The notes beneath the pieces are model-generated. The model did no database searches, was not told the DNA's origin, and saw only the letters and a list, made by a program, of their open reading frames with translations. From Bacillus_BD sp963765265 (GTDB lineage Bacteria > Bacillota > Bacilli > Bacillales > Cytobacillaceae), in the NCBI GenBank assembly GCA_963765265.1, contig CAVXVN010000004.1, positions 36,458 through 100,457 on the forward strand: a stretch of 64,000 nt of DNA, given 5' to 3'. The translations under genes were made by a program, and so were the position numbers. Numbering within the stretch: the first letter of the stretch is position 1; every line of letters starts with the position of its first letter. This document shows, piece after piece, positions 38,242 to 46,974 of the stretch.

Positions 38242-38433
38242 ATGATGTTGAAAGACAAGCAAAACCTATCTGCAGCATCACCAGAACGGAACGATTCTAA
38301 AGCACCATTGATAGACCTGAGCGAAATTCAGGAACTAAAAAGCTTTGACTTCGATCATTCCGCAGGATTCGTCTGCGATATCAATACCGGAATTTGTGGT
38401 CCGGTAATACAAGAGGAAGAGGGAAAAAAATGA
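38242..38433 (+). CDS. Small CxxxxxxC protein coupled to a DsbA-like gene
   Basis: A 63-residue acidic protein. AAAGGAGG precedes two adjacent ATGs (38242 and 38245). The C-terminal half has FDHSAGFVCDINTGICGP, with two Cys separated by six residues, a possible redox pair or metal site. Its stop overlaps the start of the FrnE-like gene (ATGA), so the two are translationally coupled. The protein may be a partner or substrate of that oxidoreductase; this is inferred from position alone. No family is recognised. Confidence 0.65.
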   Translation: MMLKDKQNLSAASPERNDSKAPLIDLSEIQELKSFDFDHSAGFVCDINTGICGPVIQEEEGKK

Positions 38434-39077
38434 AAATCACGATTTGGTCAGACTTTGTATGTCCATTTTGCATTATTGGACATTCACATCTTGATAAGGC
38501 CTTGGAGAATTTTGATCATGCCGAAGAAGTTGAAATCGAATATAAAAGCTTTTTACTTATGCCAGATGCAAAATACGTTCCCGGTCAAGATTACACTCAA
38601 ACATTATCTAATATGAAAGGAATTCCTTTAGAACAGGTCAAGATCATGTTTAATCAAGTGATGGAAATGGCAAATAGCTCGGGGGTTGAAATAAATTACG
38701 ATAAGGCTAAGCTGGCTAGCACATATGATGCCCACCGCGTGTTCCAATACGCAAAAGAGCAGGGGAAAGGAAATGAATACTTCAAACGATTTTACTCTGC
38801 TCATTTTTCAGAAGGTGAGGTTCTGAGTGATTCAGATACGATCGTCCGTTTGGCAGAAGAGGTAGGGCTTGATGGTGCGGAAGTGCGCAAGATCATTGAT
38901 AACAAAGAAAATACCGAAAAAGTGACGCAGGATATCGCAGAGTCACGTTTGAATGGTGTACAAGGAGTACCTTTCTTCATATTTAACGACAAGTATTCTG
39001 TGTCTGGAGCGCGTCCAGTCCAAGTGTTCAATCAAGTTCTTGATAAAGTATGGGAAGAAGAACAAGCCGCTCAATAA
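38430..39077 (+). CDS. FrnE-like DsbA-family oxidoreductase
   Basis: A cytosolic DsbA-type thioredoxin-fold protein (no signal peptide), 215 residues. The active site is CPFC (11-14, in WSDFVCPFCIIGHSHL). The cis-Pro loop is GVQGVPFFIFNDKYSVSGA, a FrnE hallmark. A helical insertion lies between (DAHRVFQYAKEQGKGNEYFK). FrnE-like proteins act as disulfide isomerases or in polyketide tailoring. It overlaps the 63-residue gene upstream. A strong terminator follows. Confidence 0.9.
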   Translation: MKITIWSDFVCPFCIIGHSHLDKALENFDHAEEVEIEYKSFLLMPDAKYVPGQDYTQTLSNMKGIPLEQVKIMFNQVMEMANSSGVEINYDKAKLASTYDAHRVFQYAKEQGKGNEYFKRFYSAHFSEGEVLSDSDTIVRLAEEVGLDGAEVRKIIDNKENTEKVTQDIAESRLNGVQGVPFFIFNDKYSVSGARPVQVFNQVLDKVWEEEQAAQ

Positions 39078-39138
39078 AAGCTTTTAAGAAGCGATTAACT
39101 GTTCTGTACCAGTCATGGAGGCATAGAAAAAATGACAT

Positions 39139-39177
39139 TAAAAATAGCGTAAGCTGCATGTGCTTACGCTATTTTTA
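39139..39177. terminator. Terminator after FrnE-like gene
   Basis: TAAAAATAGCGTAAGC and GCTTACGCTATTTTTA pair perfectly. Confidence 0.9.
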
Positions 39178-39203
39178 ATGGATTCGCCCATGAGTGTTTT
39201 ATT

Positions 39204-39397
39204 AACTTCATTCAGCAGAAGTCCTCCACTTCTAAAGTTAGGGGATGAATGCAAAGAGGCTATGTCTTCATTCAGTGGGGGTTCAAACCCTGGCTGAATG
39301 AAGTTAAGCCTCCGGCGGATGCCACGGATTTTTTAAAGGTAATTTATCGAGCGAGCTCGATAAAATCCGGGCGCAAATTCGACGGGGCGAATTTGAT
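39204..39397. repeat. Structured repeat, copy A
   Basis: A gene-free element of about 190 bases full of dyads. AACTTCATTCAGC (39204-39216) pairs with GCTGAATGAAGTT (39293-39305). An alternative CTTCATTCAG (39266-39275) can pair with the same right arm. GGGTTCAAACCC lies in its loop. TTATCGAGC-GA-GCTCGATAA is perfect, and CAAATTCG/CGAATTTG closes the end. The same start, middle (CCTCCGGCGG...CACGGATTTTTTA) and end recur at 63082-63388. Whether it works as DNA or RNA is unknown. Confidence 0.85.
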
Positions 39398-39487
39398 AAC
39401 TTTATTCAACAAATGTCTAATAGGAATAAATACATATAGAAAAAATACGCAGCTTATTATTAAAGCTAAAAGTAGGAGGAGTTTGCA

Positions 39488-40546
39488 ATGGAGATAGGGA
39501 TCAGTACGTTTGTGGAAACGACACCAAATGTAGAAACGGGTGAAGTCATCAGTCATGCACAGCGAATAAGAGAAGTGGTAGAAGAAATTGTACTCGCCGA
39601 TCAGGTGGGCTTGGATATTTTCGGGGTAGGGGAGCATCATCGTGAAGATTATGCTTGTTCTTCTCCTGCCGTTCTGCTTTCTGCGGCTGCCTCACAAACG
39701 AAACGTATCCGGTTGACAAGTGCGGTAACGGTCCTTTCCTCTGCGGATCCTGTGCGAGTTTTTCAGGATTTTGCCACTGTCGACGCGATTTCGAATGGTC
39801 GAGCAGAAATCATGGCAGGAAGGGGTTCTTTTATTGAATCGTTTCCGCTGTTTGGAAATGATTTAGATGATTATGATGAGTTATTCAATGAAAAGCTTGA
39901 TTTATTGTTAAAAATTCGGGCGTCAGAAAAAGTCACTTGGAGTGGCAAGCATCGGCCTGCTATTCCAAATAGAGGTGTATATCCAAGACCTGTTCAAGAT
40001 CCTTTTCCTATTTGGATTGCTAGTGGAGGGACTCCGCAATCCACTGTGCGAGCAGGATCCCTTGGGTTACCGCTAGTTTTAGCGATCATTGGAGGAAGTC
40101 CGCTACATTTTGAGCCACTTGTCAGACTCTATAAGAGAACAGCTGAAAGAGCAGGCCACGATCCTTCCCAATTGCCAGTTGCCTCCCATTCACATGGTTT
40201 TGTTGCGGAAAGTGACGAAGAAGCAGCTGAAAAGTTTTTCCCATCCACCCAGCAAGCGATGAGTAAATTAGGTCGTGAGCGAGGATGGGGACCTTATTCT
40301 CGTTCTACATTTGATGCGGCCCGCACTCTAGAAGGAGCCCTGTACGTAGGTTCGCCGAAGACAGTGGCTGAAAAAATCATTCACCTTCGCAAAAATGTGG
40401 GCATCACCCGCTTTATGCTGCATTGTCCAGTTGGCACGATGCCACATGAGGATGTCATGAAATCAATCGAATTACTAGGGAAAGAAGTGGCACCCCTAGT
40501 TCGAGAAGAAATAGCAAAATGGGAAACCACTAACGAAGAGAATTGA
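39488..40546 (+). CDS. LLM-class flavin-dependent monooxygenase
   Basis: A luciferase-like FMN/F420-type TIM-barrel oxidoreductase of 352 residues. Typical blocks are FGVGEHHREDYACSSPAVLL, LTSAVTVLSSADPVRVFQDF, GRAEIMAGRGSF and FPIWIASGGTPQS. The final SPKTVAEKIIHLRKNVGITRF matches the family closing motif. AGGAGG precedes the start. A flavin monooxygenase without visible partner; the substrate is unknown. The LysR gene follows after a REP-like palindrome. Confidence 0.9.
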   Translation: MEIGISTFVETTPNVETGEVISHAQRIREVVEEIVLADQVGLDIFGVGEHHREDYACSSPAVLLSAAASQTKRIRLTSAVTVLSSADPVRVFQDFATVDAISNGRAEIMAGRGSFIESFPLFGNDLDDYDELFNEKLDLLLKIRASEKVTWSGKHRPAIPNRGVYPRPVQDPFPIWIASGGTPQSTVRAGSLGLPLVLAIIGGSPLHFEPLVRLYKRTAERAGHDPSQLPVASHSHGFVAESDEEAAEKFFPSTQQAMSKLGRERGWGPYSRSTFDAARTLEGALYVGSPKTVAEKIIHLRKNVGITRFMLHCPVGTMPHEDVMKSIELLGKEVAPLVREEIAKWETTNEEN

Positions 40547-40550
40547 AGGC

Positions 40551-40593
40551 AAGGGCGGTTCTTGAATTACACAAGAACCGTCCCGCTGTTTCC
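40551..40593. repeat. REP-like element 8, palindromic pair
   Basis: AAGGGCGGTTCTTG and CAAGAACCGTCCCGC form an imperfect dyad between the LLM and LysR genes; it could also end the LLM transcript. Confidence 0.85.
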
Positions 40594-40619
40594 AAATGAT
40601 GTAAAGAAAGGGATCTAAG

Positions 40620-41540
40620 ATGACATTACAACAATTAAAATATGTGATTGAAGTGGCAAGAAGTCGTTCGATTAGTAAAGCAGCACAGAATTTGTTTATT
40701 AGTCAGCCAAGTCTTTCAAACGCACTAAAAGAAGTGGAGAAAGAAATGGGGATTACGATTTTTTCGCGAACCAATAAGGGAATTATGATTACTTCTGAAG
40801 GATCGGAGTTTTTAGGTTACGCAAGGCAGGTGGTTGAACAGGCAGAGCTTCTTGAAAATCGCTATTCCAATACACAACAAGCACCTCAGCAGCATTTCTC
40901 TGTATCTGCTCAGCACTATGCGTTTGCGGTGAGTGCCTTTGTACGACTATTAAAAGAGTATAATCGGGAGGAATATGAGTTCACTTTACGAGAAACGAAG
41001 ACCTATGAAATCATTGATGATGTGAAAAACCTGCGTAGTGAAATTGGTATTTTATATGTAAATGAGTTTAACAAAAAGGTGATTCATAAATTTCTTAGAG
41101 AAGGAAATTTAATGTTTCATGAGCTATTTGAAGCAAAACCACATGTCTTTATTAGCTCAGGAAACCCACTTGTGAAGCAGGATTATGTGACATTATCTGA
41201 TTTACGCACGTTTCCATATCTCTCTTTTGAACAAGGAGATTATAATTCCTTTTATTTTTCTGAGGAGATCTTGAGCACTCTTTCTAGACCCAAAAATATT
41301 CGGGTTAGTGACCGAGCCACTTTATTTAACTTACTCATTGGATTAAATGGCTATACGATTTCGACAGGTGTCATTAGTCATGAATTAAACAGTGAAGATA
41401 TTGTTGCGGTTCCTTTGAAGGTGGATGAACGGATTACTATTGGGTATATTACTCATAAAAATGTCCCAAACAGTACGCTGGCCAATATCTATATTCAATA
41501 TTTAAAAGAAACGATCGCAGAAGAACAATCTCATCTATAG
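40620..41540 (+). CDS. LysR-family transcriptional regulator
   Basis: A LysR regulator of 306 residues. The winged-helix domain is at the start (LQQLKYVIEVARSRSISKAA, QNLFISQPSLSNALKEVEKE). The substrate-binding fold follows (GILYVNEFNKKVI, LFEAKPHVFISSGNPL, DRATLFNLLIGLNGYTIS). It resembles CysL/MetR-like types. It is followed by a MetE-like gene and an aromatic-acid symporter, both preceded by matching dyads (41536 and 42951), so it may control both (inference). The first dyad overlaps its own stop. Confidence 0.9.
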   Translation: MTLQQLKYVIEVARSRSISKAAQNLFISQPSLSNALKEVEKEMGITIFSRTNKGIMITSEGSEFLGYARQVVEQAELLENRYSNTQQAPQQHFSVSAQHYAFAVSAFVRLLKEYNREEYEFTLRETKTYEIIDDVKNLRSEIGILYVNEFNKKVIHKFLREGNLMFHELFEAKPHVFISSGNPLVKQDYVTLSDLRTFPYLSFEQGDYNSFYFSEEILSTLSRPKNIRVSDRATLFNLLIGLNGYTISTGVISHELNSEDIVAVPLKVDERITIGYITHKNVPNSTLANIYIQYLKETIAEEQSHL

Positions 41541-41554
41541 TTTAAAGCTATAGT
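41536..41554. promoter_or_regulatory. Candidate LysR-type operator dyad
   Basis: CTATAGTTTAAAGCTATAG, imperfect dyad about 150 bases before the MetE-like gene. Its 16-base core is the exact inverse complement of the site at 42951. Confidence 0.45.
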
Positions 41555-41700
41555 AAGTGATAGATTTTAGATGTTATGCTATATTAATTTTCCTATGGTA
41601 TGCTTACCTCTAATCAAATAATAAAGAGAACTAGTTACGGTAATTACTCCTCTTCATAGAAGAAAGTCTATTAAATAGTAAAGAGAGAAGGAAATCATTT

Positions 41701-42828
41701 ATGACAAAAACACTAGTTAAAGTTCCATTCAAAGCCGATCATGTAGGTAGTTTTCTAAGAACGGAACCAATTAAAGAAGCAAGAAAGGCTTATGCGAATG
41801 AGGAAATTGATAAAGATGCCTTAAAGACTATAGAGGATCAAGAAATTGAGAAACTTGTACAAAAGCAAATTGAAGTGGGACTTCAATCCATAACGGATGG
41901 CGAGTTTAGACGTTCTTGGTGGCACTTAGATTTCTTATCAGGTTTAAAAGGTGTAGAACTGTTTGAAACGGAATATGTAAGTAACTTCAAAGGTGCTAAA
42001 ACAAGAAATAATGCTATTAAAGTGGTTGATAAAGTAGACTTTGATCATCATTATATGGTAGAACATTTTACGTTCTTAAAAGAGGCAGTAGACAAATATG
42101 GTGATGGAAGTCAAGTTGCTAAGTTCGCCATTCCAAGTCCAAACATGTTATTCACTAGAATTCAGGGTGATGAGTATTATAACGGGAACAGAGAGCAACT
42201 CTATAATGATACAGTAACAGCGTATCAAAAAGCCATTCAAGCTTTCTATGATGCAGGCTGTCGCTATTTACAATTAGATGATACTTCTTGGATTGATTTT
42301 GTATCGGAAGAACGTATAAAAGCAGTCGTTGAAAAACTTAACATGGAAGTTACTGACATCATCGATACTAGAGTAAGTTGTTTAAATGATGCCATTTCTA
42401 AGAAACCTGATGATATGGTCATCACGATGCATATTTGCCGTGGAAACTTCAGGTCTACCTATATTACAAGTGGTGGATACGATACGATATCTGATGCGAT
42501 ATTTGCTAACTTAAATGTGGATGGACTCTTCCTAGAATATGATGATAATCGTTCAGGCGATTTTGAACCATTAAAAAGCTTTAAACGTGATGACCAAACT
42601 GTCGTACTAGGATTGCTTACATCTAAATTCCCAGAACTAGAAGATCCCGACACGATTAAAGCTAGAATAAAAGAGGCAAGTCAATCTATTCCTTTAGAAA
42701 ACCTAGCATTAAGCCCTCAATGCGGATTCTCTAGCACTGAAGAAGGAAATATCCTAACAGAAGAGGAACAATGGAATAAGATCAGTCACATGATTAAAAT
42801 TGCTGAAAGTGTATGGGGTAAAAACTAA
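41701..42828 (+). CDS. YxjG/YxjH-like methionine synthase homologue
   Basis: A MetE C-terminal-domain homologue of 375 residues, of the B. subtilis YxjG/YxjH kind. Blocks seen: KADHVGSFLRTEPIKEARKA, LQSITDGEFRRSWWHLDFL, YLQLDDTSWIDF, and the metal-binding part VITMHICRGNF plus LSPQCGFSST (His and Cys zinc ligands). It probably methylates homocysteine or a related thiol. In B. subtilis relatives are S-box controlled; no S-box is seen here, instead a LysR gene precedes it with a dyad between. AGAAGGAAAT precedes the start. Confidence 0.9.
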   Translation: MTKTLVKVPFKADHVGSFLRTEPIKEARKAYANEEIDKDALKTIEDQEIEKLVQKQIEVGLQSITDGEFRRSWWHLDFLSGLKGVELFETEYVSNFKGAKTRNNAIKVVDKVDFDHHYMVEHFTFLKEAVDKYGDGSQVAKFAIPSPNMLFTRIQGDEYYNGNREQLYNDTVTAYQKAIQAFYDAGCRYLQLDDTSWIDFVSEERIKAVVEKLNMEVTDIIDTRVSCLNDAISKKPDDMVITMHICRGNFRSTYITSGGYDTISDAIFANLNVDGLFLEYDDNRSGDFEPLKSFKRDDQTVVLGLLTSKFPELEDPDTIKARIKEASQSIPLENLALSPQCGFSSTEEGNILTEEEQWNKISHMIKIAESVWGKN

Positions 42829-42950
42829 AAGTGCTCCTGAACTAAATGATCGATTTGTAGAATCTCTCCCTCCTATAGTACTTAGGGGAGAGAGAGGTTT
42901 ACTTAATCTAATATAATGCCAAATTAAATGTTGGACTATATTTGTTTCGT

Positions 42951-42966
42951 TATAGCTTTAAACTAT
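42951..42966. promoter_or_regulatory. Candidate LysR-type operator dyad, inverted copy
   Basis: TATAGCTTTAAACTAT, exact inverse complement of bases in the 41536 site. A second dyad, AACTATATA/TATATAGTT, lies at 42971-43002. Both sit upstream of the symporter at 43091. Confidence 0.45.
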
Positions 42967-43090
42967 GTCAAACTATATATTGCATGTGTTAAGCTATATA
43001 GTTTTCTCTGTTCTACACCAACTTGCATAAACAAACGGTTATGCCGATGCATCATCATATAGTCATTTAACATTTTATTGGAGGTATATT

Positions 43091-44434
43091 ATGAATCCTA
43101 TTTCTTTCTTTGAGCAAAGCAAATTAAAACCGTTCCACATTCTGTTCGTTTTTTGGTTATTTATCATTATGATGTTTGAAGGATATGATGTCGTGATCTA
43201 CGGCGCTACCATTCCTTTCTTAAAAGAATCATGGGGGATTTCGGATATGATAGCCGGTTCCATCGGTAGCTATACAACTATGGGCACAGCTGCTGGCGCG
43301 GTATTGTTCGGTCTATATTCGGATCGCTTTGGTCGTAAGCGTATTATTATTTTAACGACAATGCTATTTAGTATTTTTACACTGCTTTCAGGTTTTGCAC
43401 CGAATGCAATCATCTTTACGATTTGTCGAGTGATTGCCGGCTTTGGGTTTGGTGGTGTTATGCCAAATATTGCTTCGCTTATTTCTGAATATGCACCATT
43501 AAAATATCGTGCTGCTATCATTTCATTTATTTTTTGTGGATATTCAGTTGGTGCGATGGGTGCTTCTTTCATCGGTCAAGCGTTACTGACTGATTTCGGC
43601 TGGCAACCAGTATACTGGATTGGCGGTATCCCGTTACTTTTCATTCCGTTATTGTTAAAAGCAATTCCAGAATCACTTGACTACTTGCTTCATAACAAAC
43701 AGCATGACCGCATTGCGATGGTTGTCAATAAAATTCAACCAAGCGCTGCTGCGACACTTGATTTTACTTATAAAAAGATAGCGCAAGCACAAAAATCACC
43801 CGTTAGTGCTCTTTTTACAAAAAAGTTCGCTGTTACAACGATGATGTTTTGGTTAGCATGCTTCTGTACATTCATTTTAATGTACTCGCTTAATACTTGG
43901 TTACCTACATTAATGCTGCAGGCTGGCTATAACTTATCTTCAAGCTTAATGTTTGTTGCCGTGTTACAAATCGGTTCGATTGTTGGTACATTAATACTTG
44001 GTAATTTAATTCAAAAGATAGGGTTTAAAAATGTTTTAATTCCGCTTTATTTTGTTGGTGCCATTTGTTTAGCACTCATTGGCTTTTCTACGAATCTATA
44101 TTTAGCGTACTTTTTAATTTTTCTCATCGGTGCTGCAACAGTGGGTCTGCAAAATATGTCAAATGCATTTGTTGCTGCGTATTATCCTGTCGACATTCGA
44201 TCGGCAGCACTTGGAAGTACAATGGCCTTTGGTCGCATTGGCTCCATTGTGGCCCCGACTTATGTGGCGGTATTACTAACAATGAACCTACAGCCACAGT
44301 TTAACTTTATGGCCATTGGAATTGCGGCTATATTCGGTATGATCGCATTGTTATTCGTTAATGACAAACACGCCGATTATCAAACTGCCCATGAATCAGA
44401 AATAAATAACACTGAAACAGTTCAGGCATTATAG
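43091..44434 (+). CDS. Aromatic acid:H+ symporter (AAHS-family MFS)
   Basis: An MFS importer of the aromatic acid:proton symporter family (PcaK/BenK-like), 447 residues and 12 membrane segments. The first-helix motif FEGYDVVIYGATIPFL, with its essential Asp, and the loop LYSDRFGRKR are typical. GFGFGGVMPNIASLISEY matches the family. The nearby pobA suggests 4-hydroxybenzoate as substrate. GGAGG precedes ATG 43091. LysR-like dyads lie upstream. Confidence 0.9.
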   Translation: MNPISFFEQSKLKPFHILFVFWLFIIMMFEGYDVVIYGATIPFLKESWGISDMIAGSIGSYTTMGTAAGAVLFGLYSDRFGRKRIIILTTMLFSIFTLLSGFAPNAIIFTICRVIAGFGFGGVMPNIASLISEYAPLKYRAAIISFIFCGYSVGAMGASFIGQALLTDFGWQPVYWIGGIPLLFIPLLLKAIPESLDYLLHNKQHDRIAMVVNKIQPSAAATLDFTYKKIAQAQKSPVSALFTKKFAVTTMMFWLACFCTFILMYSLNTWLPTLMLQAGYNLSSSLMFVAVLQIGSIVGTLILGNLIQKIGFKNVLIPLYFVGAICLALIGFSTNLYLAYFLIFLIGAATVGLQNMSNAFVAAYYPVDIRSAALGSTMAFGRIGSIVAPTYVAVLLTMNLQPQFNFMAIGIAAIFGMIALLFVNDKHADYQTAHESEINNTETVQAL

Positions 44435-44441
44435 GGGATAC

Positions 44442-44478
44442 AGGGGGACGGTTCTTGTGTAACACAAGAACCGTCCTT
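44442..44478. repeat. REP-like element 9, near-perfect palindrome
   Basis: GGACGGTTCTTGTGT (44446-44460), one base, ACACAAGAACCGTCC (44462-44476): 15-bp perfect arms. It lies just after the symporter stop and could terminate it. Confidence 0.95.
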
Positions 44479-44608
44479 ATGTGTTGGTGCTCCTTTGTTT
44501 AGTAAGGATTTAAACGGCTGATAATATATAATTATATTTATAATTTACTGAAAATAGTGAAATTAAATAAAATTTACAATAAAAAGTCTTTACATATTAT
44601 GCATTTAG

Positions 44609-44621
44609 GTGTAAATTACAC
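44609..44621. promoter_or_regulatory. Palindrome upstream of phasin-like gene
   Basis: GTGTAA-A-TTACAC is perfect. It lies about 133 bases before the start and is a possible repressor site, as known upstream of phaP in other bacilli (inference). Confidence 0.4.
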
Positions 44622-44753
44622 ATAGGGATTAAATAAAAAATACATAAGAGTTATTTAAGACCGAAAGCAATAAAAGTCATTTATTAGTTAAAAGTCAAAA
44701 TTTCTACAGTACGATCTGTAAGTGATCATAATATTCTTAGGAGGTTTTTTAAA

Positions 44754-45329
44754 ATGGTACAAGCAACTAAAAGTCCAGAAGCAGTAAAAAGTTCAGCAGT
44801 GGTAAAAAGTCCGATGTTAGAGCAAGCTCCAGAAGTGGTAGCAAATCTTGGTGAGTCTTTACTAAATACTTGGTCAGAAAGTATTGACAGTGTTTGTGAA
44901 GCTCAAAAAAAATTAGAAGATCAATTCCTTCAAGCTTTAGAGAATCAAGTAAGCCAAAAAGAATTATTTGGTAAATTCAACGAAGAAATTGCTCGTATTG
45001 AAGAGGAACAAAAGAAATTTTACAATAATTTCCTTGAATCTACTAAACAAAATCTTTCAAAAGCATTTGGTGAATCTCAAGTTGAACAATATTTTGCACA
45101 GTTTGATGGTGTGAGTAGCTTTCTACAAGATTTAACTGCTAAATCATATAAAGAGAGCCTTAACTTTGTTACTCAATCTCAAGAACAATTCAAAGAAACA
45201 GTTCAAAGTAGCTTTGAACAACAACAAAAAATTCGTGAAGAATTTAAAAATCAATTCAAGACTACTCAAGAATTGTATGTAGATATTTTTGAAAAAAATA
45301 CAAAAGCATTTTTAAGCCTTTTTAAATAA
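44754..45329 (+). CDS. Phasin-like protein (PhaP type)
   Basis: A 191-residue, nearly all-helical protein rich in Gln, Glu, Lys and Phe. It has a low-complexity start (KSPEAVKSSAVVKSPMLEQ) and a long amphipathic coiled coil (CEAQKKLEDQFLQALENQV, EFKNQFKTTQELYVDIFEKN). This is how Bacillus polyhydroxyalkanoate-granule phasins look. No phaR, phaB or phaC gene is close by, so the call rests on composition. It has its own strong AGGAGG site and a strong terminator, fitting a highly expressed structural protein. Confidence 0.65.
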   Translation: MVQATKSPEAVKSSAVVKSPMLEQAPEVVANLGESLLNTWSESIDSVCEAQKKLEDQFLQALENQVSQKELFGKFNEEIARIEEEQKKFYNNFLESTKQNLSKAFGESQVEQYFAQFDGVSSFLQDLTAKSYKESLNFVTQSQEQFKETVQSSFEQQQKIREEFKNQFKTTQELYVDIFEKNTKAFLSLFK

Positions 45330-45334
45330 ATATT

Positions 45335-45367
45335 AAAAAAAACAGCGATTTTTCGCTGTTTTTTTTT
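45335..45367. terminator. Terminator after phasin-like gene
   Basis: AAAAAAAACAGCGA-TTTT-TCGCTGTTTTTTTT, perfect stem. Confidence 0.92.
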
Positions 45368-45520
45368 GCATGCATTCTGCTGAGTAATACTAAACAAGTT
45401 AAAATGAAATGAGATCGAATGATTGAAATAAAGACTACCAATTGTAAATATTTGCTGGGCGAGGTGCCTGTCTCACTGCCCTCACAAATAGGCGAAAACG
45501 AATGTAATTCCCCTATTTTT

Positions 45521-46705
45521 CTATGCTATCTTACGCTCTGCTATCTTAGTCTCTTTTTTAAAGAAGAGTAAGGCTATAAGTACAACGATCAGGATAAAGC
45601 TAATGCTATAGAAAAGGTTCATTCCTTTTACATATTGCATGGCTAATCCTTCAATGAATGGACCTCCGATACTGCCGATTGAATAGAGAATACTGCACAG
45701 GATATTTCCGGCAGGAAGAAGATCCTTTGAAACAAGATCGGTCATATAGGAAACACCGAGGGAATAGACAGACCCAACAAACATCCCAGCCATAAAAAAT
45801 GAAAGTAATAAACCAATCATAGAATGTTGCATGATTCCTGCTAAAGAAAAGAAAATGACCCCAAAGATCATGGCTATTACGAGTACTTTTCTTCGTCCCA
45901 GACGATCACTGATTATACCAAGCGGCAATTGGAAAACAATACTACCAATAGCGAAGGCAGGTAAAATAACGGATACATCCTTCACGTCGATTCCTATTTT
46001 TAAAGCATATACTGGGAAAATTCCATTTAATGACGCCTCTAAAAAACCATAGATAAATGGAAAAAGAAGTGCCACCCACGCATATTTCCACGCATGACCG
46101 AAGTGTTTGAACGTATCAAACCTCGTACTGTCTACCGACTCTGATTCAGGGTATTCATTTCTTAACCATAATAGGGGGAGACAAAATAATAAACTAATAC
46201 TAGCAGAAAGAATAAAAGGCAAGGATTCATTGATTTCTAATAAATATGTCATCAAGGGTCCTAGACCAAATCCTAAGCCAAAACTTAATCCCCATAACGA
46301 AATATTTCGTCCTCTATTATGAATGGACGAAAACGAAGTCACCCACGTCTGTGTCCCGATTTGCAGCATGCTCATGCCGATTCCAATTACAAAACGTAAG
46401 AGAAACCAAAATAGTAACGATTTCCAAACAGGAAATAAGAAAAGTGGAATGATAATCAGGATCGTACCGACGAGCAGGATGGTCTTATAACCAAATTTAC
46501 GGAGTAAACCTTCCATAAATGGTGTCGCGATTAAGATTCCTATGTAGATTCCCGTTGCATGTAGACCGTTTACGGATGAGGGGATTCCAGCTTGTTGAAA
46601 CACGATGGCGAGGATTGGCATTAACATCCCTTGAATAAATCCAGCAATTAGAATAAGTGCAAGTAAAATGCCAAATCGTACCCTCATAAAAACTTGTTCG
46701 TCCAT
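45521..46705 (-). CDS. MFS transporter, unknown substrate
   Basis: An MFS transporter of about 394 residues and 12 segments. The start is set to 46705 (MDEQVFMRVRFG) because AAAGGAGATT lies just before it; the open frame extends to 46798. Landmarks: GIYIGILIATPFMEGLLRKF in the first loop and LPLGIISDRLGRRKVLVIAM in the central loop. The family (YfkF/YfiS-like exporters) suggests drug or metabolite export. It runs convergent to the phasin gene. A hairpin with T-run precedes it at 46929. Confidence 0.85.
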   Translation of the reverse strand: MDEQVFMRVRFGILLALILIAGFIQGMLMPILAIVFQQAGIPSSVNGLHATGIYIGILIATPFMEGLLRKFGYKTILLVGTILIIIPLFLFPVWKSLLFWFLLRFVIGIGMSMLQIGTQTWVTSFSSIHNRGRNISLWGLSFGLGFGLGPLMTYLLEINESLPFILSASISLLFCLPLLWLRNEYPESESVDSTRFDTFKHFGHAWKYAWVALLFPFIYGFLEASLNGIFPVYALKIGIDVKDVSVILPAFAIGSIVFQLPLGIISDRLGRRKVLVIAMIFGVIFFSLAGIMQHSMIGLLLSFFMAGMFVGSVYSLGVSYMTDLVSKDLLPAGNILCSILYSIGSIGGPFIEGLAMQYVKGMNLFYSISFILIVVLIALLFFKKETKIAERKIA

Positions 46706-46928
46706 CAAATAATCTCCTTTGTTCTGTAATCCATGGATGGAAGTATACAAGAAAATAAATAGCCTTTCTATTATAACGATAACCATGAAATATTTCACGG
46801 AGTTTTTACCTCATGTTAGTTTCCTAACAATGAATAAGATTTATCCAGGAAGAAAACTTGGACCTATGTATAAATTGAAAGCTTTTTGACCATCAAAGAT
46901 GTTGATTTTAGATGATACCTAGGAATAC

Positions 46929-46974
46929 AAAAGGCACAACGAGCAGATAAAAATCCACTCATTGTGCCTTTTTC
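46929..46974. terminator. Terminator hairpin
   Basis: AAAAGGCACAACGAG and CTCATTGTGCCTTTTT pair. It lies upstream of the MFS gene and downstream of pobA on the same strand, so it ends the pobA transcript. The rest of 46706-47226 shows no gene. Confidence 0.75.

Noticed and set aside
39281..39290. tRNA T-arm-like GGTTCAAACCC in the structured repeat
   Set aside because: There is no acceptor stem, D arm or anticodon arm around it. It is only the hairpin loop of the repeat.
41541..41700. S-box (SAM) riboswitch before the MetE-like gene
   Set aside because: The conserved S-box core was not found in the leader.
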